NCBI RefSeq assembly: GCF_032598905.1
Contig: NZ_CP122459.1
Location: forward strand, 62,001-126,000
DNA length: 64,000 nucleotides
Direction of reading: 5' to 3'
Source: Streptomyces sp. 11x1
GTDB lineage: Bacteria; Actinomycetota; Actinomycetes; Streptomycetales; Streptomycetaceae
In this document: positions 8,592 through 18,700 of the stretch, one piece after another
Layout: each line of letters opens with the position of its first letter
How positions within the stretch are numbered: the first letter of the stretch is position 1
The notes under the pieces: generated by a model
What the model saw: only the letters and a program-made list of their open reading frames with translations
Told to the model about the DNA's origin: nothing
Database searches by the model: none
Program-made: the position numbers and the translations under genes

Positions 8592-8703
8592 GAAACTGCC
8601 TCCTCCAAGGCGGCCCCAGCCGCCTCAACTGGCAATGCGCGCCCTCCTGTTGGGCGCACGGCAACCGTCCCGCGTAGCACCTCGCACCGTCTACGACCTG
8701 CAG

Positions 8704-8725
8704 TGTTGCGAATGCATTCGCAACA
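8704..8725. promoter_or_regulatory. 22-bp perfect palindrome, probable operator
   Basis: The half-site TGTTGCGAATG is followed directly by its exact reverse complement. It sits in the 179-bp intergenic space between the divergent MurC-like gene (start 8591) and the XRE-type gene (start 8771), 45 bp upstream of the latter. It is less GC-rich than its surroundings. A dimeric regulator site is the natural reading; the neighbouring HTH protein is a candidate binder but this is not shown. Confidence 0.7.
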
Positions 8726-8770
8726 GGTCCACCCAAATCACACGCGTCCCATCACCTTCGGGGACCCCCT

Positions 8771-9190
8771 ATGAGGGGGGCGCCGAACTACCCGCTCGCG
8801 CTCGCTCTGGCCGAAGCCGGATGGAACAACAGCGAGACGGCACGCCGTATCAACCGCCTGGCTCAGGAACGGGGTGTGTGTGGCGTCGCGGTTGACCGCT
8901 CTCGGGTAAGTCGATGGATTCGCTTCGGGGAGAAGCCCCGTTCCCCCGTCCCTGGGCTCCTCGCCGACCTGCTGACGACGGCGTTGGGCCGCCCGTATAC
9001 GCCAGCCCTACTCGGAATCGGCCCCGCGCGGACTGTGCTCGTCTCCTTGGAGCCCCACGAGCATCGTGCTCTGGCTTCGAACGCGGCCGCAGCCAACATG
9101 CCAGTCGAGCGCTACGTCCAGACGCTCCTTCGCTCCGCGCTTTCCGGGGGCGGCTCCCCCGGGCCTGTTGCGCGTGAGAGGTTGACGTAA
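8771..9190 (+). CDS. small XRE-type HTH protein, 139 aa
   Basis: Residues 5-85 resemble the N-terminal DNA-binding domain of Streptomyces Cro/XRE-type regulators: LALALAEAGWN, a two-helix stretch, DRSRVSRWIRFG as the probable recognition region, then KPRSPVPGLLADLLTTALGR. Full-size relatives continue into long repeat regions. This one instead ends with about 40 residues (SLEPHEHRALASNAAAANM and following) that look like a short ribbon-helix-helix or antitoxin-like tail. It is transcribed away from the MurC-like gene with a palindrome between them, so autoregulation and control of that gene are plausible. The start has only a weak GGGGA upstream. Confidence 0.65.
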   Translation: MRGAPNYPLALALAEAGWNNSETARRINRLAQERGVCGVAVDRSRVSRWIRFGEKPRSPVPGLLADLLTTALGRPYTPALLGIGPARTVLVSLEPHEHRALASNAAAANMPVERYVQTLLRSALSGGGSPGPVARERLT

Positions 9191-9270
9191 CGGATCTGAT
9201 CCCAGGCACGTCTCCAGAAGTGACCACGGCCTTGGAGCGGGCCCGGATTCCTCATGGGAGAGATCTGCAC

Positions 9271-9651
9271 GTGACCGACGAGTCCTCGTCTCGTTCCGCT
9301 ACCGCAACCAAGAACCCCCACACCTGGGTCGTCGCCGCCGAAATCGTCGTTGAGGAGGCCGTCGCCCGCGTCGCGGATTTCCGCGGCTCCTTCAAGACGA
9401 AGACCGAGCAGCGCGTCGACGCACTGGACACATACTGCAAGAACTGCCGCCGCCCCTTCGCGGACGTTTCCGGCTACGCCTGCGAAGCTCTCGTCGACAA
9501 CCGCCACCTGATCGGCGGGGACCAGTCGGTGCGAGCGAAGCGCAAGCCGGCACCGACGCCGCCTCCTGGCGCCAAGCTCGTCAAGGGCGGCACCTACAGC
9601 CGCTATGGCCTCAAGGCGTACGTCGCCGGAGTCTCCCGCCCTCACATGTAG
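9271..9651 (+). CDS. small Cys-containing hypothetical protein, 126 aa
   Basis: GTG 9271 is chosen over the in-frame GTG 9220 because GGGAGAG (9256-9262) lies 8 bp before it. The middle holds CKNCRRPFADVSGYACE, a possible zinc knuckle, followed by a basic Pro-rich segment. It lies directly upstream of the first repeated phage promoter and ends in a hairpin, so it is the last gene before the virion module. No family is recognised. Confidence 0.6.
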   Translation: MTDESSSRSATATKNPHTWVVAAEIVVEEAVARVADFRGSFKTKTEQRVDALDTYCKNCRRPFADVSGYACEALVDNRHLIGGDQSVRAKRKPAPTPPPGAKLVKGGTYSRYGLKAYVAGVSRPHM

Positions 9652-9657
9652 GGCGGG
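9635..9657 (+). terminator. hairpin at end of the 9271 gene
   Basis: CCCGCCCT (9635-9642) pairs with AGGGCGGG (9650-9657) around a 7-nt loop that overlaps the stop codon at 9649-9651. It ends just 10 bp before the phage promoter motif at 9668, as expected for a terminator insulating a new unit. There is no T-tract. Confidence 0.4.
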
Positions 9658-9667
9658 CCGCTGACCA

Positions 9668-9698
9668 CGCGACGTTAAGCGGGAGGCGTTCCTAGCTT
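9668..9698 (+). promoter_or_regulatory. phage late promoter copy 1 (leaderless type)
   Basis: CGCGACGTTAA at 9668-9678, then TAGCTT at 9693-9698 as a -10-like box. GTG 9706 is exactly 38 bp from the first C and has no Shine-Dalgarno, so transcription probably begins at the start codon. Confidence 0.7.
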
Positions 9699-9705
9699 CC
9701 GCCGG

Positions 9706-10071
9706 GTGAACACGACACCCAAGGACATGCCCGGCCGTCACCGCGCCGGGGCGCGGCTCGCCCGCGAACTCGCCGGGCTGCTCCTGGTGGCCGCTGGGAC
9801 GATCGGCCTCGTCACTGCCGCGTTCGCCGTCCACCGGCTGGTCGGCGCCGGCCTGGTCGCCGCCGTGCTGCTCGCGTTCGGCTCCTGGACGCTTTACCAG
9901 CGGCCCCGGCCCGGACGAGCGGCGTACAACGTCGGAGCCGTCAGCACCGTGGCGGGCGCAGTGCTCGCCCTGGCACTGATCTGGTCACTCTCCCCCGCCG
10001 GCGGCCTTGCCGCTGTGTCCGCCCTCGGTGTGGGCGCGGGCCTGTGGCTGACCTCGGGTGAGGTGCGCTGA
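9706..10071 (+). CDS. small membrane protein, 121 aa
   Basis: After a basic N-terminus (KDMPGRHRAGARLARE) there are about four hydrophobic segments. It lacks Cys and enzymatic motifs. The GTG start is fixed by the 38-bp distance from promoter copy 1 and would be leaderless. Its stop TGA shares a base with the ATG of the portal gene, so the two are co-translated. A membrane protein immediately before the portal could act in superinfection exclusion, but that is a guess from position. Confidence 0.7.
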   Translation: MNTTPKDMPGRHRAGARLARELAGLLLVAAGTIGLVTAAFAVHRLVGAGLVAAVLLAFGSWTLYQRPRPGRAAYNVGAVSTVAGAVLALALIWSLSPAGGLAAVSALGVGAGLWLTSGEVR

Positions 10072-12509
10072 TGGCCGCCCGTCGATTCCTCCCCGCGCTG
10101 CGTTCGCTGCTGTCCAGCGGCCCCCCTCAACCGTCCGAGACGGAAACCAAAACGATCTCCTGGTCCGGAGGCGCGTACACGTCGACGATGTACGCCGGCA
10201 CCGGGAACATCTGGGGCACAGAGGGGCGTGCCGACGGCTGGGACATGGACCGCGTCGTCACCGAGGGGTACGAGCGCGTCGTCTGGGTGTTCAAGGCCAT
10301 CGACACCATCGGCAAGCACGCGTCACGCCTGCCCCTCGAACTGGGTCGTGGACTCACCGAGGAGGGCGAGTTCGAGGAGACGTTTCCCGACCACCCACTC
10401 CTGCGGCTGCTCAACGGGCAGGCGAATCCGCTTGAGACGGGACCGATGTTCCGCAAGCGGCTCTCGGCCCAGATCTTGCTCTCCAAGCGCGGAGCCTTCG
10501 TCGAGAAGACCCGCAGCCGGGCAGGCACCCTGACCCGGCTGGACCTGCTCCCCCCGGACCGCGTGCTGCCGATCCCGGACCCCAAGGGCGACTACCTCTC
10601 CCACTTCGAGTTCACGACTCGCGAGGGCGTTATCCGCGAACTGCCGCCCGAGCGGGTGCTGTGGATCCGCGACCCGCACCCCACCGACCCTTTCAGCGGC
10701 ATCACTCCGCTGGAGGCTGCTGGCATCAGCGTCGACCTGGACCACCTGTCGCGGCTCTACAACGTGACGTTCATCAAGAACGACGCCCGCCCCGGTGGCG
10801 TAATCGCCGTCGACGCCACATCCCTCAACCCCCAGGAGATGGACCGGCTCGAGTCCCGGTTCCTGCCCGGATCCGAGTTCGCCGGCCACCTGTCGGTGAT
10901 CGCTGCAGGGCCCGGCGGCATGAACTACGTCGACACCGCGGCGAAGCCGCGCGACATGAACTACGAGCACGCCTCCGCGAACGCGAAGTTGGAGATCCTC
11001 GCCGCGTTCGGCGTACCCGAGTCCGTCACCGGCAACGCGAGCGGCCGCACCTTCGACAACGCCGAGCAGGAAGAGCTCGGCTTCTGGCTGCACACCGAGC
11101 TCGGCCACCTGGAGCTCATCGCCAACGCGTTCGAGAAGGACGCAGGCGAAGAGATGCGGCTCCGCTACGACACGTCGACCGTCGAAGTGCTGGAACTCCC
11201 GCGCCGGAAGCGGCGAGCAGAAGCCCGCGAGGAGTGGAATGCCGGGCTCATCAGCATCGACGAATACCGCAAGCTCGCCGGGTTCTCCCCGTACGCCAAC
11301 CCGCATACCCGTGCGCTGTGGATCTCCCCACAGAAGGCTCCCGTGCCGCTCGTGCCGGGCGACGCCGCTGCGCTGGGTATCTCCGGCGGCCCCGACCAGG
11401 GCAGTGGCCCGGGTGCAGGGCCCGGCCCGAACGCCCCGCAGCAGCCCGGCCAGCCGTCGGCGGAGGGCGCCGCGGCGCAGGCCGTGGCCGAAGCGCGCGG
11501 TGAGGCGCCCCAGCACTCCCCCGATGGAGCGCAGGGCCCGGCAGCCGCAGCCGTCGACGAGGCGCGCTCCACCCTGCCGAGCCCGCAGCCCGGCGCCGCT
11601 GCCGCAGCCGTCGACGAGGCGCGGACAGGCCTGGATGGGATACCCGAGGAAGGCCCCGCCGCGGCCGCCGTCGACGAGGCCCGCCGTATGGAGTCCAAGG
11701 CGCTGCCCATGGTCACCGAGTTCAGCGTGGGGGACGACGACTTCGACCAGGCCCGCAGTGCTGTCGAGGCTGCTCTCACCGCGCTGTTCGCCCGGCAGGA
11801 GGGAGTCATCGCCGCGCGGCTGCGGTCTCCCAAGGCGCGGAAGGGCACTCCCTACTGGCTGGACGACGGGCCGGCCGACACCCGCGGCGGCAGCAACCCC
11901 ATGGACATGGGCAAGGTCGTGGGGGCAGAGAAGTGGCAGGACGAGGTCATCGCCACCCTCACGCCCGTCCTGACCCGCCTTGCGAGCGCGAGGGCTGCAG
12001 ACGCCGCGGACGCGTTCGGGGGCAGCGTCGGCGGCGGGGCGTCGTCCGGCATCGGCGCTGCGGTGCTCACCGCGGCGACCGTCGCCGCCGACACCATGCT
12101 GGCCTTCCACCGGGCGCTGGAGTTGATACTCGACGAAGCGCAGCGGGCCGACACCCCCCTGGACGCCTTGGTCGGAACTGTCGGCGAGATGCTGCAGGGC
12201 GAGGAGTCGACGCACGTCATCGGCAGCATCGCTGAGTCGGCCGCCACCGCGACGGTGAACGGCGCCGTCGACGCCGTCGCAGCGGCCACGAGCCCCGGCA
12301 TTCAGCGGACTTGGCAGACACGGCGCGATGACCGGGTACGTCCGGCTCACGCCGCTGCAGAGGGCCTGACGCTGCCGGTGAAGCAGCCCTTCGAGATGGA
12401 GGGCTGGCCGGTGCGCTTCCCCGGCGATCCGCTCGCCCCCCGCTCCCTCACCGCCAACTGCCGCTGCCGCCTGCGCTACCGCACCGCACCCGAAGGAGAA
12501 GCACCGTGA
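10071..12509 (+). CDS. HK97-type portal protein fused to a MuF-like domain, 812 aa
   Basis: Residues about 25-430 match phage portal proteins: an N-terminal TEGYERVVWVFKAIDTI region, PPDRVLPIPDPKG, WIRDPHPTDPFSGITPLEAA and AAFGVPESVTGNASGRTFD are typical. A Pro/Gly/Ala-rich linker follows with four copies of an A-A-x-A-V-D/A-E-A-R peptide near residues 468, 493, 512 and 531. Residues about 565-812 form a second, helical domain ending in DDRVRPAHAAAEG and NCRCRLRY, the signature of SPP1 gp7/Mu gpF minor head proteins. Portals form the DNA-entry dodecamer, and MuF proteins sit inside the head. Both are normally separate genes of about 450 and 300 residues, so this is a fusion. It overlaps the next gene as GTGA. 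Confidence 0.88.
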   Translation: MAARRFLPALRSLLSSGPPQPSETETKTISWSGGAYTSTMYAGTGNIWGTEGRADGWDMDRVVTEGYERVVWVFKAIDTIGKHASRLPLELGRGLTEEGEFEETFPDHPLLRLLNGQANPLETGPMFRKRLSAQILLSKRGAFVEKTRSRAGTLTRLDLLPPDRVLPIPDPKGDYLSHFEFTTREGVIRELPPERVLWIRDPHPTDPFSGITPLEAAGISVDLDHLSRLYNVTFIKNDARPGGVIAVDATSLNPQEMDRLESRFLPGSEFAGHLSVIAAGPGGMNYVDTAAKPRDMNYEHASANAKLEILAAFGVPESVTGNASGRTFDNAEQEELGFWLHTELGHLELIANAFEKDAGEEMRLRYDTSTVEVLELPRRKRRAEAREEWNAGLISIDEYRKLAGFSPYANPHTRALWISPQKAPVPLVPGDAAALGISGGPDQGSGPGAGPGPNAPQQPGQPSAEGAAAQAVAEARGEAPQHSPDGAQGPAAAAVDEARSTLPSPQPGAAAAAVDEARTGLDGIPEEGPAAAAVDEARRMESKALPMVTEFSVGDDDFDQARSAVEAALTALFARQEGVIAARLRSPKARKGTPYWLDDGPADTRGGSNPMDMGKVVGAEKWQDEVIATLTPVLTRLASARAADAADAFGGSVGGGASSGIGAAVLTAATVAADTMLAFHRALELILDEAQRADTPLDALVGTVGEMLQGEESTHVIGSIAESAATATVNGAVDAVAAATSPGIQRTWQTRRDDRVRPAHAAAEGLTLPVKQPFEMEGWPVRFPGDPLAPRSLTANCRCRLRYRTAPEGEAP

Positions 12510-12718
12510 GCTGGATCGTCTGGATCCTGTGGACCTGCCTGTTCGCCCTGTTCGAGACCTGGGCACTGATCAACCGGAGAAAGGGCGACACCCTCAGCGA
12601 GAACACTCGGAAGCTCTTCCGCATCCGGACCTCCAAGACAGGTCGTGCGGCCTTCACCGTGGGGTGGCTCGGGTTCTCCGGATGGTTCCTGCTGCACATC
12701 CTCACCGAGACGATGTGA
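12506..12718 (+). CDS. small membrane protein, 70 aa
   Basis: GTG 12506 overlaps the portal stop as GTGA, and GAAGGAGAAG just upstream is a good ribosome site. The product has two hydrophobic segments (ILWTCLFALFETWALI and VGWLGFSGWFLLHIL) around a basic loop (INRRKG, RIRTSKTGRA). It ends the first late unit just before promoter copy 2. Role unknown. Confidence 0.7.
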   Translation: MSWIVWILWTCLFALFETWALINRRKGDTLSENTRKLFRIRTSKTGRAAFTVGWLGFSGWFLLHILTETM

Positions 12719-12733
12719 CCGCCCGCGCGAGGA

Positions 12734-12764
12734 CGCGACGCTAAGCATCACCGCTGTGCATGGT
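12734..12764 (+). promoter_or_regulatory. phage late promoter copy 2 (leaderless type)
   Basis: CGCGACGCTAA at 12734-12744 and CATGGT at 12759-12764. ATG 12772 lies exactly 38 bp from the first C. The other in-frame ATG (12760) falls inside the -10-like box, so 12772 is the likely start. Confidence 0.7.
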
Positions 12765-12771
12765 CCGCCGC

Positions 12772-15700
12772 ATGCCGAACCGGATCATCAACGCTCTCGC
12801 CTCAGTCTTCGAGACCAAGCGCGCCCGCCGCCCGTGGCGGGAGGAACTCCACCCTCGCGACTCGAAGGGCCGTTTCGTTGAAACGGGCGGCATCGCTCGC
12901 ATCTGGGGCGGCGGCTTCGCCCGCGTCGTGCGCGCCCTGTCGCAGACCAAGGTGCAGGTCTCCGATCTGGACGGCAACAACCAGCGCCCCATCCAGACGT
13001 CGCGCCTGACGATGGTGGCCCGCCCGGACGGCTCCGCACCCACCAAGAGCAAGGACAAGGTCCAAGCGGAGGAGGAGCGTCGCGACGCCGACCCGCGCCG
13101 CGGCGACGGCCTCAACGCCGACGACAACGGCGACCCGGACTCCTCGGACGCTCCGCACGACACGGACGACGAGGGCGAGCCGATCGGCGAGGACGACGGC
13201 GAGGAACCGAAGGACGAGGACGAGCCGAAGAAGGCACCCCGGTTCTCCACGGTCGCCGCCGCCCGCAACCACCTGGAGTCGGGCCGCAAAGACGAGCGAT
13301 GGAAGCGCCCGCCGCGCACCCATAACGGCGTCCACCTGCGCGGCGCCTCCAAGCAGGAACGAGCCCAGGTCCGGATCGACACCTACTCGTACTCCTCCGC
13401 CCACGGACTCGACTTCGCTCGCACGTCGCAGCTCTCGTCCAACGGCAACTTCCTGGTCACCCGGCACGGCAAGGGCAAGTGGGACGTCTACCACGTCGCG
13501 TCGGGCACGATCATGACGCACCAGGCGGGATTCAGTTCCAAGCCGGACGCTCTGCACTTCGCCAACGAGCTGGAGAACGCCCGCGACCGGCGCGGCCGCC
13601 CCTTCAACTGGGATGCCCCGCACATCGCCGACCGGCTCGACATGGCTGAGGGCCGGGACGGCATTGACGCCGTCATCGCCCGCGGCCGCGAGCACGGCAC
13701 TGGCCAAGGCGACAACGAGGACCAGGGCCAGGCCCAGCCGCGGCCGGAGGCCCAGCAGCCGCAACTCGGCGAGGACGACCGCCAGGAGCAGGGCCAGGAC
13801 CAGCAGCCGGACGGCAGCGGGAAACAGCAGGCAGCACACGAGCGGCGGGAGGCCCCCGCCCCGCAGGAGGGCGATGGAGGCCGGCTCACCACGGTTGCTC
13901 AGGTCCTCGACCACTGGCGCACGAACCCGGACGTGCCGCGCCTCCGCGAGACCCACAACGAGCGAAAGCAGCGCGAGGCGGTCGCCCGCCAGCGAGCCGA
14001 CCTCGTCACGGACCCGCAGGTCGTCGATGGCTTCCTCATCGGCCGTATGGACGTGGAGGGCAAGCAGCGCTGGACCGTCTTCCACGCCGGCACCTCGGTA
14101 CCCATCGCCATCCTGGCCTCCGACAAGGGCAAGCCGGACGCCATCGCGCGGGCCCACGCCTACCGCGACTACCGCGACGAGCAGGGGCAGCCGTTCGACT
14201 GGAGCAGCGACGGCATCGGCGCACGTCTCGACTCGCCCGCCGGGAAGCGGATGCGGGAAGTCACCTCGGGTCGGACCCGTCACGAGCCGGGCCGTCACGA
14301 GAACGACGTCCCCGACGACGCCACCGAACTCGCCAGCTTCCCCGGCTATCGCATGGCCCGTGGCGAGGACGGCACCAACGTGTACGGCCCGGACGGCAAG
14401 CGCATCACCACCGGCCAGTCGGTGTTCGACCGCAGCACCCGCCGCTCCGCGTACGTCGGCGACGTCGGCAACCGGCACGTCAGCGGCCGCACGGAGACCG
14501 ATTTCGCGGTCAACGCGGCCCGGCAGCACACGTTGGCTGGCCAGCCCGACGACCAGAAGGATCCGATGTGGGTCCAGTACTCGCCGAGCCGCGCCGTCGT
14601 CCACGGCGCGGACCGGAGCGACGCGGACATGCACAAGCGGCTCCGCCGTGCCGGCTTCGTGTGGTCCGACGGCGCCAAGGCGTACGTCACCACCTCCAAC
14701 ACTCGCCCAGTGACCCGGGCCCTGGCCGTCGACGGCCTGGTGCGTGGGCTCGCCGACGAGGGCCGCCAGATCGAGGTGCGCCGCGACGAAGACCGCCTGC
14801 GCACCCCAGCCGCCGCGCCGCAGGCCCCCGCCGCTCCCGTCGCGCCCGAGGCTCCGGCCGCCGACGCTCCGAGCGTTGACGCGCCGGACTCCGCCCGCGC
14901 CCCCGACCTGCAGTCCCTCGACGACGCAGAGCTTGAGGACTACTTCATCGCGGCGAACCGGGAGTTTCACGACGCCGACTTCAGCGACCGGGACCGCATG
15001 GCCGCGGCGCAGGGCCGGGCAGAGGACGCGCTGGAGGAGATGCAGCGCCGGGACCGCCTGAAGTACGCCGACGACAACGCCCGCCGTGCCCGCGTCGAGC
15101 CGTTCGACGGCAGGCGCTACCCGGTCACGATCGACGGTGACGACAGCGACGACGCCAGCCTGCAGGGCAGCAACGGCGCCTGGAAGTGGAACCGGCTCGG
15201 CAAGGGCAGCCGCTACAGCTCCGAGAAGCCGTTCCGCACCCGGGAAGCGGCCCTCGCAGACCTCATCGCTGAGCGCGACCGTGACCGCGGGAGGGACGAC
15301 AAGCCGAACGGACCAGAGGCGCCGGCCACCGTCGACGAGCAGCGCGACCCCGAGGCCCAGCCGACGCCGCACGCGGACGACAGCAACGACGCTGCGGACG
15401 CCCCGTACGGGGATGAGGGCAAGACGTACGTCCAGGCCAAGAACGAGATCGCCGCCCTTCAGAGCGATTGGAACAGTTCCGACCTGGCCCGCGACCTGAG
15501 CAACGGGCAGGACCGGCAGCTCACAGCCGACCTCAACACCAGCTTCCGCCGCCTCGCGGCCACCACCGGCATACGCCAGCGCATCCAGGCCAGCCGCGAA
15601 CTGCAGCAGTCCGCCGAAGCCGTCCTCGCCACGCTCGACGACGAGCCGGGCCGGGACCCGTACGGCAAGGCCCGCCCCGTCCTCGAAGCGATCCGCGACC

Positions 15701-18700
15701 GCGCCGAGCGGCATGGGCAGCGCCTGGACGCCACGCTGAAGGACCGCCGCGACAAGAAGAAGGAGCGCCCGGCGAAGCCCGCCAACGCCCCCTCCACGCC
15801 CGGGACGGATAATCAGTCCGCCCCCGACACCACCACCACGGGAGACGACAACAGTGGCGATGAACAAGCTCGGGCGGATCGCCGAGAAGCACTGGCAGAC
15901 GTACCGGCCGACGGCGTACGCGGAGCTGGGGACGGACGCGGAGAGGGAGGAGTTCTTCGCGAGGCTCGGGATGGAGGCGAGCGAGGAGATCAGGACCAGG
16001 GCGGAGCAGATCCTGAGCAGGCAGACCAGCGAGAAGTTCGTGGACCGGGTGGCGGCCAGGGCGCAGGCGATGGCGCAGGCCCGGGAGATCGTGATGACCG
16101 AGCAGATCTTCCTGCCGGCCGAGCCCGGAATGGAGAGCGCCGAGCTTCCGGATCACGGCAGGCTGTAGCCGCTCAGGCCTTCCGCCCGGCGTCCCAGAAG
16201 GACTTGGCGCCGTCGGGTGAGAAGGCCCGAGCCCGCGCGAACGTCGCGGCGGTCCGGACGCTGCGGCAGATCCAGGCCGAGGACCGGCCGGCGACGCCCG
16301 CCGAGCAGAAGATCCTCGCCCGCTGGTCCGGCTGGGGCGCCCTGCCGATCGTCCTCGCGGACAAGCCGGAGCCGACGGACGGCGCCTTCCGGGACGCCGA
16401 CGGCAACCCCGACCCCGCCAAGTACGCCCGTGCCCTGAAGAAGTGGGAGTCGTTCGCCGAGGAGCGCACCGCCGTCCGGGAACTCCTCAGCGACGAGGAG
16501 TGGGCCGCAGCGAGGGCGAACACCCTCAACGCCCACTACACGGACCACGAACTCGTACGGCCCCTTTGGGGCCTGGTCCGCGAGCTCGGATTCGACGGCG
16601 GCAACGTCCTGGAGCCCGGTTCCGGCAGCGGCAACTTCATCGGTTCCGCGCCCGAGGGCGCGCGCATGACCGGCATCGAGCTGGACCCGACCACCGCGGC
16701 GATCTCGCAGCTCCTCTACCCGGACGCCCGGATTATCAACGACTCGTTCGGCGACGTCCGCATGCCGAACTCGTACTTCGACCTGGCCATCGGCAACGTG
16801 CCCTTCGGCCGTTTTCCGATGTACGACGCCCAGGTCAACCCGGACAACAAGCACTCGATCCACGACACCTTCATCCTCAAGAGCCTGCAGAAGGTCCGGC
16901 CCGGCGGCCTGGTCGCCGTCGTCACCAGCCGCTACACCATGGACGGCGAGGACGACACCGCCCGCCGCCAGATGTCCTACATGGCCGACCTGGTCGGCGC
17001 GGTCCGTCTCCCGGCCGGCGCTCACCAGGACGCCGCCGGCACCGGTGTCGTCACGGACGTGCTGGTCTTCCGCCGCCGCTTCGGCGACGAGAACACCCAC
17101 GACATCGACATGTCATGGACCCGGTCGTCGAAGACGACCGTCAACGGCCACGAGATCGCGGTCAACGACTACTTCCAGCAGCACCCCGAGATGATCCTCG
17201 GGCAGCTCACCACCGGCCGAGGTCAGTTCTCCGACCACGACCTGACCGTCGTCGGCGACAAGAACGCCGGCCCCGCGCTGAAGGCGGGCCTGGAACGCAT
17301 CCTCCGGAATTCGTTCCACTCCCAGCGCAACGGCCGAATGCGGTACGTGCCGGAGATCGACGCCGTCGACCGGCACCTAGAGCTCGCCGGGGAGAAGCAC
17401 GAAGGCGCCGTACACATCCTCAACGACGGCAAGTTCACGCAGGTCGAGGACGGCGCGGTCGTCCCTCTCGACGTGCATCCCACCCAGCAGGAGCAGCTCC
17501 GCAAGCTGATCAGCCTGCGGGAGACCGCCAACCGCCTCCTCCGAGTCGAGGGCTCCACCCGCGAGACGGGCGAGACCGACCAGATGCGGGCCCTGCGCCA
17601 GGAGCTGAACGAGGCGTACGACGCCTACGTCAAGCAGCACGGCCCGATCGACAAGCCGGGCCAGACCCGGTTCTTCAGCCCTCAGGAGGCGAAGGACCGA
17701 GCGAAGGCCGAGGGCCTGAAGGACGTCCCGGACGCGTGGAAGCAGCCGTCCGCGCTGCAGCTCTTCGAGGACGACCCGGCCTCCGCCGTGGTGTTCGGCC
17801 TGGACAAGTGGGACGACTCCGCGAAGTCGGCGAAGAAGGCCGACATCTTCCAGCAGCGGGTACTGGCGCCCCGCGAGATCTCCGACCGCGCCGACAGCCC
17901 CGAGCAGGCCATCGCCCTGGCGCAGGAGCTCGACGGCGGCGAACTGCACCTGCCGACGATCGCCCGTCTCCTGGGACGCACCGACCTGCAGGCTCTGCGC
18001 GAGGAGATCGGCCCGCTCGCATTCGACGAACCGGGCACCAACAGGCTCGTCTCCCGCGGCGAGTACCTGTCCGGCAACGTCCGCGAGAAGTTGGCGCTCG
18101 CCGAGAAGGCCGCGGCCGCCGACCCGCGGTTCGCGGCGAACGTCGCCGCCCTGAAGAACGTCATCCCGCGCGATCTCGACCCGTCCGAGATCAAGGTCAA
18201 GATGGGCGCCCCGTGGATCCCGGAGACGGACGTCACGGCGTTCCTGCAGCACATCCTCGGCACCAAGGCTGTCCGCGCCGAGCGCGGAGGCGCCTCCATG
18301 TGGGAGGTGCAGGGCCCCACCACCGGCATCGCCGCCCGCTCCGACTGGGGCACCAAGTCCAAGCCGGCGCCGGAGATCGCCAAGGCGCTGCTGGAGCAGC
18401 GCACCATCGTCGTCACCCGCACGGTCGAGGTTGGCGGCAAGAAGGTCACCGTCACCGATGACGAGGCCACCAGCGAGGCGCAGGCCAAGGCCAAGGAGAT
18501 GGCCGAGCGGTTCTCCGAGTGGGTGTGGGAGGACCCCGAGCGCACCAAGCGCCTGGCCCGGGTCTACAACGACACCTTCAACAACCTGGTGATGCGGGAG
18601 TTCGACGACTCTCCGCTGGCCCTGCCCGGCGCGAACGCCGAGTGGGAGATGCGCCCGCACCAGAACGCGGCGATCCGCCGAATCGTGAGCGAAAAGTCGG

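Noticed and set aside
9181..9211. GTTGACGTAA at 9181 as another late promoter copy
   Set aside because: The first bases differ and no (T/C)ANNNT box occurs at the required distance.
16443..18461. Plus-strand open frames in other phases of the giant gene (16443-18461, 19722-20666, 13613-14713)
   Set aside because: Third-position G/C does not follow these frames, products are Arg/Pro-rich, and the giant frame carries conserved enzyme motifs over the same bases. Only 15854-16168 passes this test.
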